In this document: positions 1 through 14,648 of the stretch, piece after piece
Numbering within the stretch: position 1 is the first letter of the stretch
How the letters are laid out: each line of letters opens with the position of its first letter
Assembly: GCA_034336665.1 (NCBI GenBank)
Contig: CM067592.1
Span: forward strand, 35,095,889-35,159,888
From: Luscinia megarhynchos
Lineage: Eukaryota; Chordata; Aves; Passeriformes; Turdidae
Direction: 5' to 3'
DNA: 64,000 nucleotides
Notes under the pieces: model-generated
What the model saw: the letters and a program-made list of their open reading frames with translations, nothing else
Databases searched by the model: none
What the model was told of the DNA's origin: nothing
Position numbers and translations under genes: made by a program

Positions 1-3000
1 CCACTGCCCAAGAGATGGCTGCCAAGATATCCTAATCTTATGACAATTTAGCAATTGCTGGCACAGTTAATTTTATTGTAAAAATAATTCCATTGAAGAA
101 TACATCTATGAAATAACTATATTTTGCGTAGTAATTACATTGCATCAAAAAAGAGAGAAAATAAATCCTTGATTTTTATTATTTCAAACTACATCTTTCT
201 GTGACCCAATCATTCAGGTTTGTGTACCACGTGTCCCATCATGTCACCATTTATCTCTAAGATAAACTGATGAGAAAGCAGTTGACTGCTCCTCTCATTC
301 TCTCAATTAGGCAACTTAGATTTTCAATTCAAATTTTCAATTGGCAAAAAGCCTGGAAGATCAGTTTAATGAAAACCTGAAAGGGTGAGAGCTAGAATAC
401 CATCCCAGGATTATTCACAGTCTTTCATCATAACATTTTGCAAGTGTGCAACAGCATGGAAGAAATTTTAAGGTTTAGAGCCTCTGCCTGACAACTTTGC
501 CGCAGCTTAACAGCCAAGTCTAAAATCATCACTTGCATCCACTTTTTCTTTTACAAGTTAATAAGGACAGAGCAAAAAGTAAGCTGAGAGGAGAAATAGA
601 AGAGGTTTATCAGTGGGAGGGATGGGCAAGAAAGTCCCAGTCTGAACCATCAGTGGGTGATGACAGCAGGCTTGGAACAGAGAGGCCTGAAGCTTGGGTG
701 TACAGCTCTGGCATGCTTCTCAAGTCAGGAAGTTCGACTGGCCTCTAACCTGATAAGAAAATTAACCTATTCCTGCCAATTGATTTGTCTGTAGAGTGAA
801 AATGTTCTTGGCAGGTGTGTTATTGGAAAGCATTTTCAGAGTGGAGCAATTTAGATCTGCAGTCTGAATCCCAGCCCACTACTGTCATCCTGCAGTGATT
901 GCTACCCCTTGCCCATGCTCACCATGTAAAAATTCTGTATTTCCAGACAACATGCTTTTTGTGAAAGCTGTTGTGGTATTCAGGTTCTCTGTTTCTCTGT
1001 GTCTTTTCTTTTATTCAAAGTATCTGCTTTCCAGGATCTAGAAAGCTTAATCTCCAAGGAAACATATGGTACGCATTTCCAGCAAATGCAGTATGCAGTT
1101 ACTTGTGAAATAGTCCGGAATTATTTTATAAATGCCTTTAGAAACACAAGGTTTTTCAGCTGATCAGGATGTTTTCCTATTTAACATTGATTTAAAAGGC
1201 TTGCCAAGTATATCAGGAAGTTAAGAGACAAATTTCACAGCACAGAAATGCAGCTGTTTTTTTCCCCTCAAGTCCTGGCAGTTTAACCAAATGTTTCTTT
1301 CCACAACAGCAACAACAAGTAAGGTATACAATAGCTTTGTTTCATTACAGTATAGAGCCAAATTAGCATTTGAAAAAGGCTTCCACAAGAAGAACATGTG
1401 TGCACACTTAGTTGGTATTCTTTCCCGTGAAGGGCATGAGAGGACATATAAATTTAATCACACATTTCACTTAAAGACCATTTTGGTATGTGAGGGGACA
1501 AAATATCCTTAGCAGCTGCTCTAAGATGTGTAATGGATTCCCAAGCAAAACTTTTCCATCACTAGCTAAATGTCATTAAAAATATCACTGAAAAGCTTTG
1601 AACTTTGCCCTCTCAAATGAGAACTGGTTTAATGTAATCCCATGCAGTGAAATCAGAACTTAATATAAGTACATTTAAAACAACACAGAATTTTTTCTTT
1701 TATAGAAAAGGTAAACAATTTAGTTATTCATAACAATTAACAGCATCTTGTGCTTAGTTTTTACAGTAACTTCAGCTGAATATCATTCAGTATATTTGGC
1801 AACTATCAACTTTGGAATGAAGAACCACTCAATTTAGCCACATTTATTTTTCAGTCCGATGTCTTTACCACTCTTTTTTTTCTCCACAAACACCTGCAGT
1901 CAGAGTATCCATTTTCTCAATATGAGCGACAACACTTGTGCACTAAGAAAGCACTACCTTCTACAAAGCTTTTTACTATTCTTCCATGTGAAAGTTTTTC
2001 TAGCAAGGAAGCTGAAAAAGTAATATGTCACAGTTTGCCAAATTAGAAGCCACTGGGAGAAAAGACCACAATAATCCAGGGCTTCAAAACTAGCACTGAT
2101 GATATTAGTTCAGTGACATTTTCATAATTCAGGTCTGATTAACAATTCAGCAATATGCACCTATGCAAATCTGACACCCTTTTACAGCCAGAGTACCGCA
2201 CCTAAAGGTACAGAGCCAGGACATCCATCTTTCATACCTCAGAAACACACCTCTCTCAAGGTTTTCCTTTATCTCTTTTCTGTATATGGGCAAACCTAGA
2301 TTATTAGTATTATCTGCTAAAATGATAACACTATTTAAAAGTCCTTTTAACAAAAATTGTACTTCCCTAATCCACTTAATACAGGCAAAGTGTATGGGAT
2401 ATCAATAGCAAGCACTTCTGTCCAAGTGCCTTGAAATGTACAAGGTCAGTAGAAGCCTATAAAATATTTCAAAGACTTCACTGCTGATGGAGGCAGAGAA
2501 AAGCAAGCATATGGATTTACAGCCCCAGCAATTTCTGAAACTCTTTTGGTTTCACTTGGGCCAACCAGACATTTTTCAGTAGAAAAGGAAGGGGTGTTTC
2601 CCAATGGAAGCCACCAGCATGATTGTATTTGTATACACATATGCAAAAAATTAATTTCAGCCTAGAAAAAAGAAAAAAATAAAAATACTATACAAGTTTA
2701 TTTCTTTAATTGGCCAATTTATATTTGTTGAAGTATGAACCTGTAGGTATACTTAGGAAGGATCTGAAGCAGGGGGCTTGACAGTTCATTTAACAGCTAG
2801 ACTCTGGGAAAGAGCAGCAGTGCTCGAATCTCTACTCAAAAAGCAAATTCAATATGCACAAATTTCATACACCATAACCAGCATGCACCCTCACGAATAG
2901 GAAGAAGTGCTTATATTGACCCCATCTCCCCTGTGTGCTTGGAAGAGGAGTGGAGGGGTAGTCAGTGGGTCTTGGTGGGCTCCTGGTCTGCAGGCTCTGT

Positions 3001-6000
3001 CCGCACCCAGCCCCGTGAAACTGCCAGCACATCTAGGGAGCCACGCGTCTTATCTACCCTTCTGCTTGTACTGTTACACCCAGCAGTGAAAATACCTTTC
3101 CCTAAGGCCAAACAGAATCATTGCCTCTTCATTCCAAGACTGATGAACCCTCTGACTGTGAGTGCTGTGGGTCAGCTGTGCTCCCCACCACACCAGCACT
3201 GAGCAAGCCAGGACCAGTGCTGGCCCAAGGAGGACTCAGAAGGCAGAGGCAGCCATCCTCTGAGCCTGGGAGCATACTGCACAGCAAGGCTTCAGACCAC
3301 CAGATAGCTGGCCCTCAAAGCCCTGGCTTTCATCCCCTGCTGCCACAGATATCCAGATTTTATTGCAGAGATGAGTTTGGATAGCTGCAGGAACAGCTGG
3401 AAGTGGGAAGCAAGAGCCAGGCATTGGCTCCAGTGCGGGATACGGCTATTCTGAAAAACGAAGCATGAGAAAGAAAGAAAACTGTCTTCAGAAGTTGCAG
3501 CCACTAGTGAAACAATTTTCTAGCTTTGTTTCCCTCCTTATAAAACTGCAATAGATGCCACAAGACTGTCTGGAGTTCTCTGTGACCAGAGCTAGGGAGG
3601 CTCAGTACACACTACACAAATGTGGTCTCTTCTTGGGGAAAAATGAGACGCCCATGGTTAAAAGTTGCATCAAATATTAGTGCTCCCAGTGGGAGAAATG
3701 TCCTGCTGAAGTTTCAATTTCAGCCAAGAGATAAGCCACAAGGTTATTTAGGAACATACACCATGTCTTACAGCATATTGCAAATGTACAGCTATGGGAC
3801 AGTTTAGCAGATCTTTCAGGAAAGCAAAACCCACAACAGTACAGTAATATGCATGACCTATTATGTGTGTTTCTAATATGGGCAAAACCTGTTACTCTAA
3901 AAGTATATCCAAATACAGTACATGGAGTTAAAAAAATTGATGAAAAGGCACATGCAGCTGACTACTTAACAGGAGCACTCAAAGACTCAGCTATCCTGTA
4001 ACAAGAGCAGGACCTCTGATCTGCCACAAAGTACACAGATTCATTTGCTGTCACCTAGTAAAATCTAGCATGCAGAACACTGTTACCTAAATCATCTAAA
4101 AATAAGGTAGCATAAACTTGTTGCCAAAATCTAAGTTGCATTCAGACTGCATGCAGGACTTGTGAGCACTTTCTAGTACCTAAGGCAGTGTGGCCCTAGG
4201 AAGAATGCCAAGATGAAGTACAAGTACATAGCACACACATTACCAAACCCCTTGTGGAAAAAAAAAAGACCAGAACGGGAGCACAGACTGAGAAACAGTT
4301 ATGGTACAATCTGAGGAGGTGTCTGGCTTGGTTGAGCACCAAAGAATATAACAGTTTGTCTGGAGATAGCCAACCAGTGAATGACTTCTGCAAGGACAAC
4401 CAGCAGCTTATGAGGAAAAAAAAGACAAATAATGCTTAGTGTCAAGATTCAGAGGAAAAAGTTACACCTTTAAGTATATCAAACAGTTTTGACCTTTGTA
4501 CGATACACTGCAAACCTACTGAAAACCAGTTTGAGACCAGAACTACCATAATTTCCTTGCAATTTACTGATCATTTGCTTCCAATATAACAAATCCACTT
4601 TTCCTGCCCACTACATTAACTACTACTGCTCTACTGTTCTCTCACATTTACCACATATCTCTTTGGAATAGGCTATTAAATACTGTTTTCTTCTCCAAAG
4701 TAAACAGCTCCAATCTGTGATTATTTTACAAACTTGTTAAATTTTGATAATTTTGTCAATATTTGTCTTCTGTGAGTTCTTGCACTGATTGTAATTCCCT
4801 CCCCTGCACTTGCTTCCAAAAATTCCAAAGTCTCTTATATGTCACTGTCATTTTAATTAGACATTTAACGTCCAGGCAACATGCTAATATATCTTGTTTG
4901 CCATTACTAAAATGATAGTCTAGAAGCATATTGAATCAACTATTTTAGTAGTATAATTAATTTTCTTAATAGAAAAAACAACTTTAATTTATAAACAGCC
5001 ACTGTGTATATTAGTTCACAATTTTTCTATTCTCCTAAGCAGACAAATTCTGCAAATAATTTCTGATGATTGAAACTAAAGGAATTATGGTCCCATATTT
5101 TAGTTAATCCTAACATAATTTTTGTAGCTATGAAAGTTTAAATTACATATATCTACTGTTTGTGAAACATTTTCAGGCTCTGACAATCAGCTCTTGAAAT
5201 TGCTTCCAGATTAAAACTCTCATTTTCAACATAAAAAGTGAAGTCCAACATTTCTATGCCTTTACTGGTAAAGTAGTCACAAATCATTGCTCATTCAATG
5301 CAAATTACAGATGCATCATACCAGTATTGTCAGAAAATTGCATTCCTTTGACAAGGAAATTCTCAAAGCAGCTCTTTGTTCTAGACTAGCATGCCTTGAG
5401 TATGGGTTTCTTAATGGGATTCCGTACCAGGTTCCTCACTAACTTTGTATAAAAGATTTCAGTAATTTTAAAAGGAAAACTAAATAGTTATAAGCAAGAA
5501 AAAGTAGTTAAAAAGTACTGTAAGTAGTTAAAAGCAAGAAAAAAAATTACAAATAAACAGCATTTTCAAAGATTGTAAATAAATAAAGCTCATCAAACAT
5601 CTTTACACCTTGCCATGATTCATGGTGAATTTTTCTTTGAAGAACCTGGATAGCATGGAAGAGGAGTCCATTTTGAAAGAGTTAGTCTGTGAGTGTTAGT
5701 CTTACTACCATGGGAAGCAGAAGAATGAAGTAAGCAGGATAAGGTCAACACATTAACATTTACATGAATTCAGATCCCATATAGTTTTAATCCTCTTCAG
5801 TGACAGGCAAATCATCAGAGAGGAGGAAATGAGACTTCAACATTAATTCAAAATGCCTGGTTTAACCTTTAGAAAATAATTCAATTTTCTCTTTCCCTCC
5901 CTTTCTTGTTCTCCTTTCCGTGCACCACTAAAGTACTTTTCTGTTTCTCCAAAATTAACTATGTCTTTTTCAAGCTTTCATTTAAATTTGGAGAAACTGT

Positions 6001-7479
6001 CCATGCACACTTTATGAGACCTAAAGTACACATGTGGGACTTAAATTCCTTTCAAACTCTTTGTGCCTCATTCCTGTAGACTTAACTGAACTAACAAAGA
6101 AGATTGAGTCAGGATTAGCTTCTATTCACCCAAAATACCAGTGGACAAATGTTAGCAGTCACTGTCTGGGAGTTCCAGGTGAACTTTTCAGTAACAAATC
6201 ACCCAAAAGGGACAAACAGGCCTAAAGTTATAATGAAGGGCATTCACCAATTATTTTAGACAGAGGACAATAGAATTGTTATTCCAATGTAAGAAAGCAA
6301 AGCTGGGGAGTGAAGAAGGGAGTGGTCAAGAGAATCCCAAATCTTAAATAAATAGGACTTTAAAATATTTTAAGACGTTGAGAAGACTAAAGCTTTAGAA
6401 AGTGGGAGGTTTTTGTATGTTTCCTTGGGGCTACGTAGTGTAATAATTGTTATTTCTACTGGGATCCTTCACATTTCCCCCGGCAGGTGAACTGCTGCTT
6501 GCAGTGCCTAGAAAACTGCAGCTGGGAGAAGGACCAGTTTAAGCAAATCTGGCTGTCCTAGATCAGCAGAATCAAAATGAGATAATATAGTGTCCTTGTC
6601 TCAGGCAGGACATTAAAGAGGGTAAAATGTAGTGCTCCAAAGAACTGAACATACTCAGACCCAGACCCAAATGGATAAGAGCCATCTTGGCTTTCTGAGA
6701 GACAGACTCTAAAGATTGAAATTTTCCTTATACAGTGATACTTTATTTCTAACCACATCAGTATAAGTTGTTGTTCTTTCTTGAAAGGTTTTCTGTTTAC
6801 CTTCATGTAGGTTACTGTGAAAGTGCGTGTTCATCTGTATCACTCTCATAAACAAATCTTAATGGCTTCCAAACTACTTGTCTTTTGTTAAAGACAAGTT
6901 ATCTGTTATTTCTCTGTAAAATTCACCACTGCAATAGTACACAGAAATGAGGATAGTCAGTTCCTATGTAGGATGAGACATAGGAATATTACTGAAGTTA
7001 AGCACTTGCAGCAGAAGTGTTCTCATACTCCAGGTAATGTGGAATGTCACGAAGCAGGACTGAAGAAATGTTTCTTGAATTCAAAGATGCATGCTGAAAA
7101 ACAAAAACCAGATTCCATTTCTTGATAGGTAGGTAAAAGTATATGTTTATTCCACTTAATTTCTACTAAAAAAAAAAAGAAAAAAGGCAGAATAACATCC
7201 CAAAGCAAAGCAGTCCTTCTTATTTTAATTTCTTCTATCTTCACTACGGTCAAAAAAGTTCCATCCTTTTCATTTATTGTCTGGCACTGACTTAATTTTA
7301 AATATAACCCAGTAGAGTACTCAGTTGCCAAATTGCTGCATTTTTAAACATTCTAAATAGGACATTAGTTCTTAGCATGAATGTTTTGAAATCTGATCAA
7401 CAAGCCGTTTCTCAATACATTAGGCAAAGCAAGCAAAATTAGGCTGTTTTATGTCAGGTACTTAGCACAAATCCCTTAA
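1..7479. other. Intergenic, no gene seen
   Basis: AT-rich non-coding sequence. Open frames are all below 95 codons and show no recognisable family. A modestly GC-richer patch at about 2930-3260 carries overlapping short frames but no motif or splice structure I could support. A poly-A-like run lies near 7168-7186. Confidence 0.7.
6876..6899. repeat. Perfect 10-bp inverted repeat, 4-nt loop
   Basis: ACTTGTCTTT-TGTT-AAAGACAAGT forms a perfect hairpin. No flanking pairing extends it. Confidence 0.85.
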
Positions 7480-7830
7480 TAATGTGTTTGAGTGCAGAAA
7501 CCATTAATAAATGCATAATTCCCTAAGACAGGCTTGATTAATTAAGTCATATGTGTATCCTTCTAATTAAAAAAAGAACATTAGGCAGATGAGTGGAATT
7601 TCTGAGTACAAAATTCAAAGGCTGTTTGCTTTTATTTGAACAACGAAAGAAAAGCTGCTCGTTAATATAGCTGCCAAAAAACCAGCAAGAGTGCTGACAC
7701 AAACCCCCCAAACTCTGACTTGTTCAAAACAGCTAAGTATTTACTCGCTCATTTGTAGTCCAATTTTTAATCAGGTAGCTGCTTGATTAATCCAGGCAGT
7801 TCAAATTACAAAGGCAGCTGGTGCTAATAT
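7480..7830. promoter_or_regulatory. Candidate conserved enhancer-like stretch
   Basis: A dense run of homeodomain-type sites (ATTAATAAATGCATAATT, GATTAATTAAGTCATATG, CTAATTAAA, CTTGATTAATCC), with a TCF/LEF-like TTCAAAGG beside a forkhead-like TGTTTGC (about 7611-7630) and an E-box-like CAGCTG near 7816. Coding potential is absent. The text resembles conserved non-coding elements near developmental regulators, but this is a visual judgement only. Confidence 0.3.
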
Positions 7831-8399
7831 ATACATAACTAGATGATATGCTGGTTGCATTTCTTCGAGTAAATTGTTTAAAACCAAAGACTCACAGGAT
7901 TTTACACTCTCAGGAAAAACTATTTTATGAAAAAATAACAGTCTAATTGTTGACCACAGACTCTTCCCAACCATGCACTTTACTGTTGTGTGGACTGCAA
8001 ATATTGGTAGGATAACATAATTTGTAGCAATACCAAAGCAATAGCTATTTTTAAATGCATAGCTTTTCTTGTAAAACAATTAGCTTTTTGAGGTTCCTTG
8101 CTAAAACAAGTGAACAAAACCAGAAAGAGCAAGAAAACACAATGTTATGAGATAAGAGAAATATAAAAAATTCTGCTAAGCTAAGTTCTGAAACTGCTAA
8201 GTGCAACAATTTAGCCAAGGTGATTTTTGAGGATAAGTAGGATTGATAACAGTCAGCACATTTGGTATAATAATGTTACTAAGCCAAACACAAGCCCAGT
8301 ACCGTAAGGTTTTAGTCTTGAAAACATGAACTTGTTGAAGACAAATGGTAAATTTAGTGGCTCATAGGTGGGCAAACCTGGTGCCTGTCAGGCACAGAC

Positions 8400-8480
8400 A
8401 ACAAACTGATCTAAAGGACTCTACTGCTTTGGGTAGGGGGCTTGAACTGTATGAACTTCAGACACCATTCTGTGACACTG
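8400..8480 (+). mobile_element. Possible decayed CR1 3' tail
   Basis: The text AGGGGGCTTGAACTGTATGA followed by ACCATTCTGTGAC resembles a decayed CR1 end (GGGGGTTGGACTAGATGA ... ACCATTCTGTGA). It is short and divergent, and chance similarity is possible. Confidence 0.35.
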
Positions 8481-11353
8481 GCCCCTGAAGCATTGCCCTA
8501 CTTACAAGAACACAATGTCCTACGGCTCTTTAATTTACTGAGAAGTGCCAGGATTTTGGTGAGAAAATGACCATATGCGTGAAAGCAAGAGGGAAAACAG
8601 TAGGCAACAACTTAGGAGCAGAGACTGATAGCTTTGATAGAGACTTGACGAAATACATTGCATCCATGGGACAGGATGGAGAGAGGAAAGCAGAAACAAG
8701 GGTGTAGAAGTGATTTAAGTAAGATTTATGAGCATCCCAAGAAACATTATTTGGACCTAACAGAGCTGGCAAGGGGCTTGAATCTCATGGCCTGAAAGAA
8801 ACTAAAAGTCAGATCCCAGTTGTAAAGCCGCTGAATTGGTTTCTCCAAATGCAACCAATGATTCAAAGGGATTTAGTCTTTTAATTCTTCCACTGCTATA
8901 TCCTAAATCATCAACATAAGCAACATAAAAATAAAAATAAATAAAAATAAAAGCAGCTCAGCATGAAACCAGCCAGAAGGCTGCTGTATGTAGTCCTAAT
9001 TGGTTGGTGCAGCTTGATTTCCAGTTCAGGCCTTATGTCTAGGCAATTACATAATTCCCAACAAGAGTGACAAGACTGAAATAAGGCCCACCATGACTGC
9101 TACTTTTCCCCCTGTGTCTTCGTCTGAAAGAGAGTTGGCTACAACCACTGAGAGTGGCTGAGGCTTAGACAGACAGGCTGAGTCTGCAGCTATGAAGAAG
9201 ACAATACACTACTGCCACAAAATAAGTGCAAGATGACTTGCTGTTTTGGACATTTATAGGAGGTTACATAAGGGCACAACTGTGGAGTAATCTGGAATGT
9301 GACTCTGAATTAAGCAGGAATGTACTTTATTAGACAAGTAAGAACTGCATACAGCTCATCATCTGAGTTCTAGCACCCTGAGTTGCAAGTCTGAGATCTC
9401 CACTCAGAGAGAGATGCTTGAGTACCTCTATCCAAAAAGACATACCACAGTGCACTTGCTTTTGCCTGCTTTTGCCATAATATATATTCAGGTTCTGCTT
9501 AGTAGATGAATACAAGGATATCACTCTTTAAAAAATCCAATAAAGAAGACTTAAACCAACAAGACATTCATCATAAGACAACAACTCCTCTTACTATGAG
9601 GTTGGAGAATTACAGGGAAATCTACAGAGACAGGATGCTGGAATTGAGCAAAAAGAATATGTATAGTAAAAATTAGGTTGGAAAATGCTTGTATTAGGAG
9701 GGAGTGTTGTTACAAGAATCAGACTTGAAAGCAGCTTACTTGCAGCTTGATGTGGTCAATAAGTATGATAGGAATGACAGAGAAAATAAACACAGTCAGT
9801 CTAGATTTAAGTGCTTAATAGTAACTCCTGTTAAAAAACAGGCTCTGGCTTGGCCTCAGTTAAAGACAAGGAAAAGAAAATAAAGTTTCTGTATTCTAGA
9901 GAGGTTTGAGCTTAATGGAATTAATTTTTGGCATTGGAAGAAGTAACATCTATCCTACAAATCAGCCACCTTTTCCACCAATTTTTCTATCTAACACAAC
10001 TCAAACTCTCATGCCTTCCTGAACTGTAATTAAATCCATGCACTAATTTCTTCCTGTGAGAAAACTGTCTTCTTTCTAATGTTTACATGCAAGCCTGGAG
10101 TCTCCTGTTGTTCTAACCCTCCAGATCATTCCTGTGCTATCTTCCATCTCCCATGCCCTTTGTCTGCTGTCCTCCTGAAAGATTAGCCAAGCTTAGTACA
10201 CTCTCAGGAAGTTACAGCCTCTCTCACATCTCCCACTCACCAAATTCTTCCCTTCCTCTCCTTCTTTCTACTACTATTCCTTCCACAACCTTGTCAAAAG
10301 CCTATGCATTTTGGTTGGGGTTGCAGTGTTTTTATTTTGATCGTTTGTTTTGGTCTTTTGAGAAAGAATACCAACATATTTATCAGTTATACTGCGTATT
10401 GTACGGGTGAAAATGAGATCTAGAGTGGTCTGGAACCCAACAGTTTGACTGATGAAGCTATTCCTGATTTAGGTGCTCTCAGAATGTGAAGTTATGCTGA
10501 TTTACAAAAAGAAACCAAAATCAGGCCTTACTCTGCAGACGGGCACTGAAAAAACTCCAGTAGGTAGATTTTGGTCAATATTGTCGGTTTTCCTTAAACA
10601 TTTGTTTTTTGCTATTGCGTGTCCTTGGCTCCTGGCTGGCAACACATTGGAATGCAAGTCTATTCCCTGAAGACCAGCATTTTGTCATAGATTATCTTTC
10701 CTTTGGACACAAGTCAGATCAAGATCCACATCCACGCGATCTAGTCTTCTGAGGTCAAATATCACATCACACTAATAAAATAAAAAAAAAAATTGTTGAG
10801 ATACAGAAGTTTTCCCCTTTATCAAAACCTTCTTCTCTTCACTGTTTCTATTACTGTCTTCTGGATCACTATTTTTCCTCTCTGTTTTTTGGTGTTTTTT
10901 AAAGTATTTGGGCACTTTTTTGGTTGGTTTTTCAGTTTTAGAATATCTCTGTTGTAGAAAATGCTTACAGTCCAAGTATATACTCCAGGACACCAAAAGT
11001 ATTCATTTTCACCTTTCCCACATACACAAAGCTTTCCTATGTATGTAAACCAGCATTTAGAATGGGCATGTTGACACGCTCCAAAAAACAAGGGAAAAAT
11101 ATTTGTCAAGTTTCTGCTTAACTAAGAAGAGCATTTCTTTCCTTGTAAGACCTCATTCTGGTGAATATCAGGGACAGACAATGCAGCATGGACATCCAGA
11201 GACAAGTTTCCTCAACAATTACATTTTCTTCCCTTGTACACAATCCCAGTGTTATTAAATGTTTGCAGACCATTCACTGCAGGAGAAAGGGCACAGCCAA
11301 TTCAGACCAAAGCCTGGAACAAGGATAAACACTGAAATTCTGGAACTCACCTA
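8481..11353. other. Intergenic, no gene seen
   Basis: Non-coding; a short AAAAATAAAT simple stretch lies near 8925-8952. Nothing else was recognised. Confidence 0.7.
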
Positions 11354-11520
11354 AGAGCCAAGGGTCTGGAGCCAGGGCCAGAATACAAGCCAAGGCTAAA
11401 GCCAAAGACAGGAACCAAACAAGCTGCCAAGAGGCAGGACCCAGAGCCAGGATATGATCCAAGGGTTGTGAGCCAGAGCCAAGATAGAAGTCAAAGGTCA
11501 GGAATATATGCCAGGGACTT
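11354..11520. repeat. Degenerate GCCARG-rich tandem repeat
   Basis: GCCAAGG, GCCAGGGCCA, GCCAAGGC, GCCAAAG, GCCAGGA and GCCAGAGCCAAG recur at irregular short spacing, with AAG/CAG purine linkers between. This looks like an eroded minisatellite. No exact period could be assigned by eye. Confidence 0.5.
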
Positions 11521-14489
11521 GGATCAACAACAGGCTTCAACAGTTCAACAGCTGAAGAGAAAATACAGACACCACTTTAATGCCCAGCAACTAACTACAT
11601 GGAATGACCACACATGTGACTGTGCTGCTGAAAAGCATCAGCCATCTCTCACCCAACAACTTCTAACAGACTCCTCTTGCACTGAGCTCAGGCCAAAGCC
11701 AGCAGTCAAACAAATTGCAAACTATTGCATCACAGCTAAGTGATGGGGTACGAGCCAATATCTGAAAGTGGCATCACAGTTTGCTCAGCCCAGGACACCC
11801 CCACATCCCTGAATCAGCTTGATAACATAGTTCATTACACGTATCAGACGCATGTGGTGCTGTATCCTTATATCTTTGGCAGGGTGAGAGCATCCAGTAC
11901 TGACAGGAAATGGGATGCCAGATGACTGAAGATTGGAGCACAGAAAGTTACAGGTGCACAACAACTTTTGAGGATAGTTTTATCAAGAAACTTGTTCCTA
12001 TAAAAACAGATATTCCAATAAAGTCAGATGGCAATCTGGTCCCTTTTTCAATTATCAGACTTTCATAGTTGCTCAGTCAAAATTTAGGAAAAAAGACAAT
12101 GTGTAAATACACATCTGTGTGCAGACACAGACAAAGAGCTGCAGCATCATAGTTATTTCACTTTCTCCTATAAAGTATGAAAAGTCTTAAATGAGAATTG
12201 GAACTTTCAGAAATTAGGCTAGAACACTGTGAAATACCTTATCTCGGTCTCGGGCTAACTGGAGGAAAAGAAAACCAGTAATTGGATGCAAGCTGTAGAT
12301 CTAACAAGAGTGCTTTATCTAACCAGTAAGAAAATAAGCCCAAGTGGTGGAGGAATGAACTAAGACAGATGACCAGAGCCCATTGCACTGATGCTTCCAA
12401 AGCTAATTAAATTACAATGAGAAGCATTGATAAAATAGTGGTGTTCTATTTGTCCCGTTTAAATACCTGGCACTTCCCCAAACTTCGTCCTCTCTGTATC
12501 AGGTCTGAAATGAGTTTTAATGAAGAACATATATTCCTTTTAATTAACATTCAAATTTTCTTTTTCTAGAAATGCAAAATTTCAGGCTTTGGAGCAGGAA
12601 AGAAGTTGTATGTTATTAGCATCCAAAATCATCAGGAGTCATGGTCTTCAACTATTCCACATTTGCTTTAAACATTCTGCTGTCAGAGGTGAAGTAAATG
12701 ATTGTTTATGAAAGCAAAAGGTGATGTTTTTCACTCAATTTTCTTTACAAATAGTCTGTAAATGCATGAAAAGGTGAATTAAGCTTGGTTCAGAGATTAT
12801 AGTAGTTTTGATAGTAGCTCTTTAGGCAAGAGTGTGATAGGTAGGGTTGTGCACAATATTATTCTTAAATAGGTAGGATAAGAAAAAAATGTTCTGAAGT
12901 ATGCTAGAAAATACAATTGATAGGGCATATCAATCCAAACATCTCAAATAATGTCCCTATCTCTTGTTTGTTAAGAAAACCCAAACCATAACTCTCAGAC
13001 ATCAGGCTTTATTATCATTAGGCTTTCATGCAGCTCTGCTCATAGGAAAATCAGGGCTAGGACAAGTCTCCTCAGTGAAAGAAGCTGTGAAATTAGGGCA
13101 GAGATGTTTCCAGCTAAAACGTGGGGGGTGAGGGGAAGAAGGAAAAGACACATCCCGTCTTTAATTTCTCTTTTTTGTGAGACTGTGCTGAGGAGATGGA
13201 TGTAATTCTTCTCACCAAAGAAGCAATGCTGTTCAGATGCCATTACTGAAGCCTCTTTCTTTCCTGTCCTTGAAGGTCTGTATCTTTATAGTTAAATACT
13301 GAAAAATATGTACTATCAGTAGTGGTAATATCAAAAATTATCAAGCATTTGTTGCACAGGTGTCAAGCATCTCCTGAATACTGAGCACTGTTAAAACTTT
13401 ATATGGGATTTTTTTCAGACTAAAGAAATATCTAGGTGTTGATAGGAACAAGTCCTGTGGAGTGATAATACACTTTAGAACAGCTAGAAGGGATTTACTT
13501 AGGCCACCCATAAAGCGAAAAAGGGTAAAAGTAGCTTTTAGCTTGTCATTTAGCCTGAGGTCTAAAAATACTTTGTGACAAGGTTATGACACATGTCCTA
13601 CAAGTAGAAGCTCACTACTCTACAGGGGAAGTACCTGGCTGCTGTTAAAGCTGGATGGATTATTAACAACACAGGTGCCCCTGTAATTTCACAGCTGCCT
13701 AGAGGCTTCATCAGGTATCTCTTCATTTAACATAAGCAAGTGCCTGGAGGCAAAACCATATGGGATGAAAAGGGCTCTCCCAGTAAAGTAATTCTTACTT
13801 GTAAATCCTACTAATTTATGACCCTGTGTTAATTCCTCAAGCTCTTTGAAGAACTATTACATAAATCTTTTTAACTGCATTATCATCTCTTGCACACAAA
13901 TCATAATTTGTTCTAAGGACTTCAAAGGTCATTAGTTATCCTGACTGCAGCTCCAGCCTGACATGGCAATCCATTAAAAACAGAGAGACTTTTACCAACA
14001 AACTTTTTCACTTTAAATTGCCAGATGACTGAAACTATTAAGAGGTCACTTTCAGACAAATAGCCATCTTATTTTTATCATCCTTAAAATCCTCTATTAA
14101 AGGATTTTGCAGTCTCTTAAGACATCAGCCATCTTCCCCACGGCCTCTATTATTCAAGAATTATTCAACACCCTCATTATGATATGTAAATGTATATTTG
14201 ACCTTGATGAGTTCCATCTTCATTAGTATCCCAAACAAACTCTTAGAACGGAACACACATCAAAGAATAAGCTCCTGCTATGTAAATATATTCTGAAGAA
14301 AGACACCCTTTTCAATGTAGTTCAAGCAATATTTCTTTGGTGTTCAAAAAAATCTTCCTGCTTTGCATCTGTTTATACCCCTGGTTTGAATAAGCTCTCT
14401 GTATCAAAAGGGTAAAATGTCTGTAAAAATATTTTGCATGTTTATCATACAAAGTCCAAAACACACCTCCAGAGGAATTGCAAAAATGT
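11521..14489. other. Intergenic, no gene seen
   Basis: Non-coding, AT-rich; no repeat family or RNA gene was recognised. Confidence 0.7.
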
Positions 14490-14648
14490 AACAATAAAAA
14501 AAGACCCAAACAACAACAACCACCACCAAACAAACAAACAAAAAACCAAAAAACACAAAAAACAACAAAAAAAAACCTGCAAAAAACCAAAAATGAACCA
14601 ATAAAACAAAAGCCCCAAACAACAAAAAAAACCCCAACAAATTAAAAA
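14490..14648. repeat. A-rich low-complexity tract (CAA/CAAA/CCAAA)
   Basis: About 160 bp almost entirely of A with interspersed C or CC (caacaacaac, caaacaaacaaa, aaaccaaaaa). The minus strand gives spurious Phe/Leu/Val-rich open frames. Confidence 0.95.
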
